A stretch of 32,985 nucleotides of DNA from contig JADHZB010000647.1 in assembly GCA_015657535.1 (NCBI GenBank), positions 1 to 32,985 on the forward strand, written 5' to 3'. Shown here piece by piece: positions 22,719 to 32,985 of this stretch (the first letter of the stretch is position 1; each line of letters begins with the position of its first letter). A program made the translations under genes and the position numbers. The DNA comes from Nephromyces sp. MM_2019 (taxonomy: Eukaryota; Apicomplexa; Aconoidasida; Nephromycida). The notes beneath the pieces are model-generated. The model searched no databases and was not told where the DNA came from. It saw only the letters and a list, made by a program, of their open reading frames with translations.

Positions 22719-23108
22719 TTATTTTATCTCTTTATGGAGTGTTTTACGCTTAAGATGTGGATTGAATTTCAAAAGTTCCAATTTCTTTTGTGTAGATCTT
22801 CTGTTTTTTGAAGTTACGTAACGAGAAGGTGTTAGGCCTATTGCTCTAGCTTCAGTGCATTCTAATGTCACTAATCTCCTCGGAGATTTCTTTTTTGAAG
22901 CTCCTAAAGATGTATGAGTAAGGGTTCTGTGGAGAATTAAGCCATCCATAATGCTGTTAGGTTGATATTGAAATAGAAGCAAATCCTCGAAGTCTTCCAA
23001 GTTGGCTAAGATGCCTCTATGCTTAAGTGAAGCATAACTATGAGATTTCACATATATATTGAAGATAGCAATAATGCTTATGTATATTGTAATTAAGATC
23101 TTGATCAT
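22719..23108 (-). CDS. RPL33: Ribosomal protein bL33, nuclear-encoded, predicted apicoplast-targeted
   Basis: This is a single exon of 129 residues. Residues 74-129 are a bacterial-type L33 domain: RRLVTLECTEA, SRYVTSKNRRST, KKLELLKFNPHL and the C-terminal HKEIK follow the family order and its 50-60 residue length. The protein is part of the large subunit of a bacterial-type ribosome. The N-terminus begins MIKILITIYISIIAIFNIYV, a signal-peptide-like hydrophobic stretch. About 50 further residues, overall hydrophilic, follow before the domain. Signal plus transit peptide is the bipartite address of apicoplast proteins, so the plastid ribosome is the likely destination rather than the mitochondrion. 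Of the four zinc-ribbon cysteines found in some bL33s, only one (in ECTEA) remains, so this is a Cys-minus form. The gene converges on the secreted-protein gene and diverges from the coiled-coil gene. Confidence 0.85.
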   Translation of the reverse strand: MIKILITIYISIIAIFNIYVKSHSYASLKHRGILANLEDFEDLLLFQYQPNSIMDGLILHRTLTHTSLGASKKKSPRRLVTLECTEARAIGLTPSRYVTSKNRRSTQKKLELLKFNPHLKRKTLHKEIK

Positions 23109-24025
23109 CTCAAATGTATGATTTGAAAAGCTGGTTATTCAAGAGAATCATGATGAGATATTTTACACAATTTTAAGTATTCATTGCCAATATTTTTTCA
23201 TATTATTGTATATACATCATCTCTTTTGTGATAGGTTATTAGAACTGGTTATCGTTAATAACTTTTCTAACTCACAATTTTAGTACTCAGAGGTGTGATA
23301 TAGATCCCAGACATGATAATATTAGGAAAACGTAAACAAATGTTTTATACACATATAAAAAATAACAAAAGTTTATGGCAACCCATTTCCATATATAAGT
23401 GTTGTTAATAAACGATAGGTAGGCTTCACTACTGTTACCTGAGTTATAAGTCTTTTTGGCTCAATATAACACTTAAAAGTTTGTGCAAAATTTCTCAAGT
23501 AGAAATGCTTAAAAGGTACATGGTAGTGACATTCTTGTTTCCTATATTTATTTATGCTAAGTTCTTATTACATAATGCACTTATGTAATTCTTCAGCTCC
23601 TTTCTTATATAAAAATTAAATACTATCCTGATTATTATAAGCAGATCATTTTGATGCACTTTAAAATATTTTATCAAGTTTTTATATCGGTGAGATAACT
23701 GTTCAATTTCTCGAAATCGTCAGAAGTTTTAGTAGGGTAAACAAGTTCTACCTCAGAATTTTTCTGATCAATTTATAAATAGCAAGCTTAAGTTCAATTT
23801 TTAAAATGCCATGCTCAAAGAGTTTGAATAGAGTCCTTTAAGTTGCTTAATTTTCTTATTTGCTGTATAATTATTTAGTCGACGGTATACAACTCAGTTT
23901 CGGTTATAATTTTTTATCCTTTTAATATCATAAATGTCTAAATATTTTGAGTAAAATTTATACAAACAATTTATAGGATGGATAATAGTCTGATCAAAGC
24001 TTATTAATGTTGTAGAAAAATTAAT
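23109..24025. promoter_or_regulatory. Divergent intergenic region between L33 and the coiled-coil gene
   Basis: This 0.9-kb AT-rich stretch should contain the promoters of both flanking genes. No ORF, repeat or structured RNA is seen. It lacks the TG/CA tracts found in the outer parts of the window. Confidence 0.5.
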
Positions 24026-27000
24026 ATGTCATTCGATAATCAAGGCAAAGTGGAGTATTCATATTTCCTTATAAATGCACTATAAATACTTGGATCCATT
24101 TACAAATCAAGAGCCAATTTGTGTAGTGGCAACTATATCAGACAAACAAATAATACTATCTTCAGATAATTATTTGTATTTGAATCTTTGTAAAATACAA
24201 GGTTGTATATATTGCAAATTATCTGTAGGAAAATGGGGAAAAGAAATTTTGCTGTTATCGGCGTTAAATGTAGTGCCAAATGTGATGGCGTTGCATTTGT
24301 CAAATATGTTAAAATGGCCAATAGAATAAAAAAAATGAGGAAACGTTATATCAAGGAAAGAAATGAAGCCGCATTACTGAGATTGGAAAATGCTCAATTA
24401 AGGGTGAGTTACTATGATACCGCTATCATATTCAATTATCAAAGTGTGTCAAATTATTAATATTGGTGCAGCAGCAAATTAATGAAGAAAAAGGTGTTGG
24501 GTCTGCTATAGAGAAAGTTGCTGAGCAAATTTCCGCGAATATACATACCAAGGAGCAAGGCGTTCGAGGTATTGAAATAGCTTAAGGAATTGTTGTTGAC
24601 TGTTGATAAAAAATCGAGTTATTTTCTCCCACTAAATTTCAGAGGCTCGAAAGGAAGATTCATGTAAATCTTCACAAAGTCTTTTGCAAAGTCCTAGTTC
24701 ATCTAATAAATATTCAATCCCATCCCAAAGAAATAGTAATAAGATAAGAAATATTTTTCTTCTCGGTGAAGATGAGCTAAGAAAAGTAAGCTTGGGCAAG
24801 GAGGAAATAAAAGTGAGTGGTTATGTTATAAATAATGACCAGATGGTCAAAGATAAAAATAATTCAACTGATGATACTGGAGTTACTAAGAGTGATTATG
24901 AAGAATTATGTAAGCTGGAGATGCTAACAAATAAGTTGGTCGAAGCAGAGGACTTGAATAATGCCATATTAAATGAATGGATTATTTATTGGTGTGACTT
25001 GTGGGAATATACTAAGGTATGTTAATTTATTGAGTACTTTATACTGAATTTATAGGGGAAATTTCAATAGGCAAACTGAGTATATGTAGACACTTGTGCA
25101 CCGTTTAACATTGTTATATTTGATTACACACACACACAACTTTCACTAAGCGTTCTAAATAAGATCCTATATACTTTAAAATGGTACAAGTATGTATTAC
25201 AAATTTATAATTTTTATGAGTAATGGACTGACTAAGACTATTATATAGCAGATAAAGAGATAACATGAATAAGTTTATTGTATAGAAAATGTTTATTTAA
25301 GTTTTAAGTTAAATAATTCATATAAGTTGCTATATATATAATTACAGATTTATAATAATTTCAAATGCGCAACCTTAGATATATAAATGTATATGTATAT
25401 ATAAAGACATAGAAGTGAGTATTGAAACACTTTCTTAAGACACTGCAATGCACAAGAATGTTTCCTCTATACCTGCTTATAAAAACACATTAAAGTCTTG
25501 AATAATTAATTATATTATTTAAAAATACAGGGTGCAATAAAATAAGTAGTATAAATTATTGATAATAGCAACTTATATACACATATTTGTATTGCAACAG
25601 TATTTATATATTTAGATATTTGAATTTATGATATAATACAGATCAAATTAAAACGTTTAATGAGTTCATCCGGATTTGAAAAGGAAACCAAGAGAAATAT
25701 TGATGTGATGTTATTATATTTATTAAGTTTAGGAAATGAATGCAATAAAGTTTTTAGTAAGGTATGAACTTGTATAGAATGTGAGATATGATTTCCTGAC
25801 TTAATGAGTTTAATTAAATTACTTGATAAAAATAATTTTAGTTATTAGTAAAGTTTGAAGAAGATCAACTTATGAAATCAAAGATGAAAGAACTCGTATC
25901 TACAATTTCAAAAATGAATTCAGAACTCAAAAGCGAACAAAACAACGTTGCAAGATTAAAATTGATCAATTTTGAACAATCCGTTTCAATCATTGATTAC
26001 AAGTCAAAATTGAATGCAATGAACACTAATAACAACCGTAATATAACAAATAATCCTAATTCTCCATCAGAAGTAATATGTAATATAATGGATATATATA
26101 TTTAATTCAATCTTATGAGTTAGATGTGTTGATTTTATATGATTTGTAGTATTATCCAAGTTAAACTAAAAAATAAATACTATATACTCAAGGAAAATCT
26201 ACAACTACCTAATATCACATTACACTTAAGAAAACCTAGTAACCTATAAACACATGTTGTGCTGTTCTTAGAATTTAATATTTTAGATTAAGTTGGTTAT
26301 GTAATTTGCATCTATCTTATTTTCGAATAATCTCAGAGACAAGATGCCAAGCGAAACAAACATCGTTACACCTTAGAGAATGTTTATGAATTTTCATCAC
26401 CATCATCAGCACACCAAGCAACAAATTCAACACCCATCGTAGCCAATAAAAAAAATCTAAAACGATCATCATTAGCACAAAGACTAAGGCCAAGGCGTGC
26501 TACTATCGGGGAAGTTTTTACTAGAAACCCAACACAGCGTACTGTACAGAGATTGAGGTCACACACGGTAAACGCATCACTCCACTTTCTACTAAATAAT
26601 CAAACACCTACAGAGATTGAAGGAAGGAGAAATAGCTATCCATGGCTCCAACCATTCAAAAGACTCTTAAATACCAAAACTGAAACTCATAAAAATGATT
26701 ATGCTCGCACAAAAAGAAATGATATTAACACACAAGATAATGCGGGTCACACACAATATAATGCGGGTCACACAGAAGATAATGCGGGCCATAAACAAGG
26801 TAGTCTAAATTACACATCAGGTAGTACGGATAACACGCAAGGTAATGTAAACTACACACATGGCACTGTGGCTTATACACAAGGTAATGTAAATCATGCA
26901 CAGGGTAATGCGGATCACACACAGGGTAATGCGGATCACACACAGGGTAATGCGGATCACACACAGGGCAATGCTGGTCACACACAAGGTATCATAAATC

Positions 27001-30000
27001 ACACACAGGGAAATGCGGATCACACACAGGGTAATACAAATCATATTCAAAGAAATAATGACACTCAAAACAAAAGTAAACAGACAGAGATTAGGAAAAT
27101 TGATGATTCTCCAGACACACAAAGAAATGATAGAACATCTAAATCACCTTTGGTAGGCGATAAAATTAATTATTTGATCGAAGAAAAAGACTTTATTATA
27201 TTACCTTCACTTGAAGGGCAAATTGCACAAATTGATAAATTTTTAGATAAATCGATTTCAGTCAACCTGAGGAGTTCAAATGGCTCGTTGAGTATAGACC
27301 AACAAGACAAAACTATGGATACTTTTCACCCGAGTGGAAGCCCATCAAATAAACAAGAAAATACCTCCATTTATACAAACAATCGTAATACTGAGAATTT
27401 AAAACTCTACACAAGTCCAAACAATCAATCAGCATCTATACACACGCCAAAAACTCCAAATAAGAAAAAACAAAGCGTAAGGAACCTACGAATATTCAAC
27501 AAACCAATAAAGATCCCCAATGATCTTACAAACAAATTCAGGGCATATTCTAATAAGAAAAATTACTTAAAGTGTGTATTATATGTGTATAATATGTGTA
27601 TTATATGTGTGTTATGTGTGTATTATGCGTGTACTATGCGTGTATTATGTGTACTTTTGTGTGGGATGAATTAGTTTATATATATGTATTTACGATGGAT
27701 AGGAGGATTTGTAATGGATAAATGGGTATACTTCATATGTATTAAGATGTTTAGGGGGGAATATAGTATGATTAATTGTGTTTGTAAATGTGTTTAGGGA
27801 ATCGTATTCGATAAGTATGTATGATTATGTGTATGCATAAATACTATATAAGGTGTCATAAAAAATTATAATCCATACAAATGTATAATAACTTTAATAA
27901 TTTAAATTTACTATACTATAACATAAATGACCATAATATAACTATATACTTGTGAAATTTACACATACACATACATATCCAAAAATATTTTTATATATAT
28001 TTAGACGTTCAAGGAAAGATTCATTTAAATATATTCATAATATCATCCTACACAAGAATCCAAACCTTTCAAATACTAAAGTAGAATATGAAGTATGGTG
28101 AAATGTGTTTATATACTACTATTTATATTGTTATTCTATTTCAACTTATACTTTTACATGATATATCTACCTCATATATATTTACACACATCGACACTTT
28201 TTTAAAAATAGATTATCAATCCAGAGTCAGGAAAAACTCACGATGATATTCTACTCAAATTCTCCCATTTACAAGTGAGTTTATACATATTTATTATACT
28301 CTATCAATGATATTAAACATAATAGGTTATCTTAAAAATATGTAAAAAATAATCATCTCATATTTCTCACCAAAATCAATGATATAGGAGGAATTAAACT
28401 GTTATAAGAAAGATATCCAATCAATGGAAGAATTATGTGCTTTACCTGCAAATTCTGTTCGTATCTTTCATCAAAATAAACAACTTATCCGCTCACTCTA
28501 TGCACAAATTGAACAGCTTAGTACACAACACACATGGGATACATCTGAGATAAATTTTCTTGTAAATTTATATATTTATTACCTATTTGAAAACATCCTT
28601 ATAATATATGTTCCTTATTTATATATAATATCTAGGGTGTATGTACACTATTTATAAATCTTGATTTGGAAAGTATGTCTGTGTTTTTCCATTTTTGAGT
28701 GTATGTACATTGATTTGGGATATAAGTGTGCAAAATATTTACTTATTTTAACTTGGAACGTGTGTGTGCAAAAATATTTACTTAATTTTGATGTGTAAAT
28801 CTGACATCTATTATATATTCAAATATTATGATGAATTTTTCATAAAATTCATATACATATAAGATATAAATGCAATTATGTGTGATTTCTCATGAACTTT
28901 TAACTAGAATCTTACCTAAATTTATATACTAATGATAAAACTTTACTCTTGACTTTATAATTATAGCCTTACACAATACATACAGACACATACACACCCA
29001 CCCCCGTATACACCCACACATACACACACACATACACCCACCCACAAGCATATACACATTTTCTAAAAATATAGAAAACTAGGCAGAGTGAACTCAACAA
29101 CGAGCTAGAGAAATTACACCAAAACACAATTGAATTAAAAAATTATACTAACTCAACAATACAGCAGAGTAGCTATATAAATCAACAAATGGAATGGCGC
29201 ACACAACTTACAGCAAAACAAACTGAAATGAATTTGTTAGAAATTCAACACACACAACAAATGAAGTCAAAAGAATTAGAATTACAAACAATGTTAGAAG
29301 AAATAAGGAATAAACATGATGCAGAAATACAAGTAAAATTTGATTATGTATACCCACATACACACACATCCACACACCTACACACACACATACACGCATA
29401 CATACACACATACACACACACACATACACACACGCATACATACACACATACATACACACACACAGGCATACACACACACATAAACACTCATACATACCTC
29501 TATACATACATGTGAATTTTACACTTATTCATTTTTATGAGTGTATAGACATCTATTTATATACATATCAAAAAAATTATTTTTCTATATACACACAGAT
29601 CTTCATTTAACCCAGCATTATATAACCACACATTCACACACATACATACACATACATACACATACACACACATCAAACACACACACACACATACACACAC
29701 ATGCATATACATATACACATATACACACACATACACACACATACACACTTTTAAATACACACATTTAATTTATAAATCTTTTATTATACTAGGAATTATT
29801 ACACAACAAACAACTTGAAATTGCAAAACTACAAATGTGTTCATCAGAGCGTGTGTATCAACTCGAATTACAATTAAGTAAATTAATTGAAGAAAAAGAT
29901 GGAAATGAACAAAATCAGTTGGAATGTGTGTGTAAAATTTTTCATAACTACTTATCAATACCATTAATTATACACACACAAGTTTTTTTGATAATGAATA

Positions 30001-30854
30001 CTATTAATGTGTTTTCTTCATTTAAATATCTACATCTATATTATGACTATATTGGTTGATATTAAATACCTATCATAACATCTACACATTCATCCATATA
30101 TATGATTTAACTCTACACACATTATTATGGAATTATATCATCTTTTATAATTAATTAAATATACACACCCTTATATTATCCAACTTATTCAAAACACGTT
30201 TATTTTTTATTAGTTTTCACAAATATATATATATATATATATATATAAGCACCTCATTTTCACACTCATCTACATACACACAAACATATATCTTTATCTC
30301 ACTCGTATATACATAGAACCTCACCTCTCTCCCCAAATAAAGAAAAATTCACACCCACACACCCACACACCCACACACCCACACACCCACACACCCACAC
30401 ACCCACACACCCACCCACACATACACACATACACACATACACATATTTCTATATAATATATTTCCTTAGATAATGAAAACGATGTTGAAAAATTCATAAA
30501 GAAATTAACGCTTCAATGCAATGAACAATTTTCACTCCATCAAAAAGAGTTAATTTTAATTAGGGAAAGTTACACTGAAAAATTAACGAAATTACGTGAA
30601 AATTATATTAATAAATTGAATGAACAGGCTGATATATATAGTGAAAATATACGAAATATACATCAAAATTATAAGCAAGATAATACACACATACATAAAA
30701 ATTTTGATCATATTATTTACACACTACGTAATGAAGCCAATGAACAACTCAATTCATACACACATGGTTATTTTACACATAATTATTCATACATTCATTT
30801 TTGTACCTATTTATTATAATTATCACATACCTAAAGATATTCAGATTACACACG

Positions 30855-30901
<47 letters not shown>

Positions 30902-32110
30902 TTATCGTTATTATTACACACAATAAACTATACATATAGAGAATGATACTAATCCAATATAGATATATATATACATATATGTTTATGTCTATACACATAT
31001 ATATATCTATACAGTTGCATATATATATATATATTTATATTTATTTACACACACACATATATACATATTTACAGACACATATATATACATATTTACAGAC
31101 ACATATATATACATATTTACACACACATATATATACATTTATCTGTTTACACACATGTATATATATACATATCTATCAAGATAAATACATATATATATTC
31201 ACACACTTGTGTATATAATTGATATAAATAGGGGGTATAAATCACATTCAAATATTAAAGGATGAGCATAAAAATGAAATAAATTTAATTAAAGAAATTT
31301 ATGAAAATGAATTAAAAACACAAAATCAAATAAATTTGATTAAATTGGACGAATTAAATCAAAAATTAGAAAATTTAAAAGAAGTACATATATATGAATT
31401 AAAACAGGTAATTGATATAATATTTATTAGCTTATTCACACATATTTTTGTATACATATAAACTATATATATATATGATTATTTTATATACTACCATTTT
31501 ATTATCAAATATATACACACACATATACATATATATAAATATATATATATTTTAACTAAGATATTTGAATAATTATATATAAATGTTTATATGTTTATTG
31601 ATTAAATATAATTAATTCAATATATAGAAAGATGATTTACACACACAAGAAATTAAACAAATGAAATCTAAATTAGAGTTGGATTTTCACACACACATTT
31701 CAACTATTAAAGAGGAATATAAATTACTTATAAAACAATCAATTTCAAAGGAAAAAGAAGAAATTTCTAAATTAATTATAAAACATCAAATACAGTTGGA
31801 AGAAATTCAAAATGTGTATGAAAATGAAAAATTAAAATTAAGAAATTATTATGATGAATTACTTGAGGATACACACCTTGAACACAACACACTTATTACA
31901 CATACACAACAAACGTAAGTAATATATATACACACACTCATACACATATATATATACATACACATACACACACACATTTACACACATATACATACACACA
32001 TATACACATACGAATATATTCACCCCACCCACACACACCCACACACACATACACATACCAACATACTCACACACCCACAAACCCACACACACACACACCT
32101 CCCCCTCCCT

Positions 32111-32164
<54 letters not shown>

Positions 32165-32866
32165 AAAATTTGAATGATTAGTTTTAATAATACATTACTT
32201 CAAATGGAGAAAACCTATATAAATGAACGAGAAAATTATAAGAAAAAAGAAGAAGAATATACTACAAAATTACACACATTTCAAAGGCAAGATAATGAAT
32301 TAAAACGTCAAATAATTAAATTAGAGGGAGATTACACACAACTAAAGGAAGAAACTCAATTGAAATTAGATGAGCAACACACACACTTTGAACAACATAT
32401 TAAATCAAAATTATCTATTACACACACACCTAATCTTATAGATCGTATAGTACAAACAAATACACACCAATATTCTGTATCTACACAAATTGACCCTGTC
32501 ATATTTAAATTAATCAATGAATTTGATTCATTTGATAATTTAGATATTACACACATTGATGATTATAATAAACCTTCAGATAATGTATATCTACATACAC
32601 ACACATCATTTAGCCCTATTAATCAAATGAGATATCCTCATCTTCATTACACACACACTGGTAATAAATACACAAAAACTTTAATCATTATGATACACAT
32701 ATTGTCATTGAGATATAGATTTGATACAGATACACACATTTTGATACATTATGAATATAAACACAGAAACACATATGATAGACATTACACACACTTGACA
32801 TATGATAGAGAATACACATATATTATATATACACACATATACTATATAGAATACACACAGAGATAA
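24026..32866 (+). CDS. Large coiled-coil protein with heptapeptide repeat domain, unrecognised
   Basis: Seventeen exons join in phase to 1,492 residues: 24026-24049, 24114-24175, 24229-24403, 24472-24568, 24643-25016, 25642-25761, 25842-26072, 26337-27571, 28005-28092, 28212-28274, 28388-28561, 29075-29332, 29793-29925, 30470-30766, 31232-31407, 31628-31914 and 32182-32866. The first two exons are tentative; a start at 24075 reading straight into exon 2 is the alternative. Residues about 65-110 and 285-330 are helical and charged. Exon 8 (1,235 bases) is low-complexity, with 15 heptapeptide repeats at residues about 496-600. From about residue 882 to 1350 the protein is almost continuous Lys/Glu/Gln/Leu coiled coil. 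A GT donor at 32661 suggests the last exon may really end there and the gene run on past the window; the tail after it is Thr/His/Tyr-rich. No motor, kinase or SMC motif was seen. A structural or cytoskeletal role is inferred only from the coiled coil. Two adjacent genes joined near 26.3 kb cannot be excluded. Confidence 0.66.
26739..27053 (+). repeat. In-frame 21-bp coding repeat, 15 units of a heptapeptide
   Basis: Fifteen consecutive 7-residue units of the form N-A-(D/G)-H-T-Q-G are encoded without a gap inside exon 8 of the coiled-coil gene. Outer units are degenerate (NAGHTEDN, NVNYTHG, IINHTQG), while three central units are identical at protein level and nearly so at DNA level. This is the pattern of recent expansion in the array centre. 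Confidence 0.9.
29341..29516. repeat. CA/CATA microsatellite at the start of a coiled-coil-gene intron
   Basis: ACACAC and ACATAC units run almost uninterrupted from just after the donor at 29333. A second block fills about 29630-29760 before the acceptor at 29792. Open frames on both strands across them (Thr/His one way, Val/Cys/Met the other) are artefacts of the repeat. Confidence 0.85.
30218..30247. repeat. (TA)n run
   Basis: About 14 TA units lie in the intron 29926-30469 of the coiled-coil gene. Confidence 0.85.
30351..30420. repeat. CCCACACA 8-bp tandem array
   Basis: About eight head-to-tail copies of CCCACACA (complement TGTGTGGG) lie in the intron 29926-30469, about 50 bases before its acceptor. 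The G-rich strand resembles the irregular TG(1-3) telomere repeats of yeasts, but it is not the TTTAGGG or TTTTAGGG type known in apicomplexans. Confidence 0.85.
30856..30899. repeat. (TA)n run of about 20 units
   Basis: This pure TA tract lies in the intron 30767-31231 of the coiled-coil gene. It is expected to be length-variable and can extrude as a cruciform. Confidence 0.85.
31043..31140. repeat. 24-bp minisatellite, about four copies
   Basis: A 24-base unit made of ATTTACAGACACAT plus ATATATACAT repeats head to tail in the intron 30767-31231. The copies differ at an ACAG/ACAC position. Each full copy carries TTTACAG, which looks like a 3' splice acceptor, so the array multiplies decoy splice sites before the real acceptor at 31231. 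Confidence 0.75.
31920..32164. repeat. CA tract, TA tract, TG tract: self-complementary intron
   Basis: Most of the intron 31915-32181 is repeat. CA-rich DNA at 31930-32098 is followed by a C-rich bridge, (TA)n at about 32112-32145, and (TG)9 at about 32146-32164 ending just before the acceptor. CA and TG arms around a TA core can fold back into one long hairpin in DNA or RNA. Confidence 0.8.
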
Positions 32867-32985
32867 ATATATATATATATATACATATACTATATAGAAT
32901 ACACACACAGATAAATATATATATATATATACATATACTATATAGAATACACACACAGATAAATATATATATATATATACATATA
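32832..32985. repeat. 48/49-bp tandem repeat at the right edge
   Basis: The core ACTATATAGAATACACACA starts at about 32841, 32889 and 32938 (periods 48 and 49), separated by GATAAATATA and TA runs. The array continues to the end of the window. The proposed stop codon of the coiled-coil gene lies in the first copy, which weakens that stop. Confidence 0.85.

Noticed and set aside
24075..24329. 84-codon ORF as an independent small gene
   Set aside because: Its first half fits as exon 2 of the coiled-coil gene; the second half is out of frame with the clearly coding stretch 24229-24403.
26725..27122. Antisense ORFs over the heptapeptide array
   Set aside because: They are shadows of the 21-bp repeat, with Cys/Asp/His or Cys/Val/Ile periodicity and no independent signals.
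29189..29768. Thr-His-rich ORF extensions and antisense Val-Cys ORFs
   Set aside because: They come from CA/CATA microsatellites in the intron 29333-29792.
1..32985. tRNA, rRNA, CRISPR array, transposon or viral gene
   Set aside because: No cloverleaf-like sequence, rRNA core, spaced identical repeats or transposase motif was seen by eye; the repeats are simple tandem or microsatellite. A tRNAscan and RepeatMasker run would settle it.

Overview
The window is about 33 kb of very AT-rich eukaryotic nuclear DNA with intron-rich genes. All junctions I could place obey GT-AG. Two genes suggest an apicomplexan parasite: a bacterial-type ribosomal protein L33 behind a signal peptide plus a basic leader (the usual address of a nuclear-encoded apicoplast protein), and an SF-assemblin (the striated fibre protein that apicomplexans keep for daughter-cell assembly). 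The plastid leader argues against Cryptosporidium. I cannot name the genus from sequence alone.

Layout, left to right. (1) A minus-strand gene, starting at 3407 and running off the left edge, encodes a protein with two membrane segments and a DUF1769-like domain. (2) A plus-strand six-exon gene (5839-9196) encodes an adenine/adenosine deaminase of the adenine deaminase (Aah1-like) subgroup. (3) A plus-strand four-exon gene (10688-12143) encodes the exon-junction-complex protein Y14/RBM8A. (4) A minus-strand seven-exon gene (12435-14593) encodes SF-assemblin. (5) A minus-strand eight-exon gene (16272-18624) encodes a PUF60/FIR-type splicing factor with two RRMs and a UHM. (6) A plus-strand gene of about 14 exons (19732-22011) encodes a secreted cysteine-rich protein that I do not recognise. 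(7) A minus-strand single-exon gene (22719-23108) encodes apicoplast L33. (8) A plus-strand gene of about 17 exons (24026-32866) encodes a large coiled-coil protein with a heptapeptide repeat domain. For every gene the exon chain was checked by intron phase. The splice models are my own reading and are not backed by transcripts.

The DNA has two textures. Roughly 1-13.1 kb and 26.3-33 kb are saturated with (TG)n, (CA)n and (TA)n tracts, including in introns, in gene flanks and even within codons (Thr-His runs). About 13.1-26.2 kb is plain AT-rich DNA almost without such tracts. Within the first block the TG/CA polarity switches several times. DNA just upstream of a start codon is CA-rich on the coding strand, and successive introns of the deaminase gene alternate between TG-rich and CA-rich. 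Two strong G-quadruplex motifs lie in this block.

The genes do not form a pathway. Two are pre-mRNA processing factors (Y14, PUF60), one is purine salvage, one cytoskeleton, one plastid translation, and three are of unknown role. I found no tRNA, rRNA, CRISPR array, transposase or viral gene.
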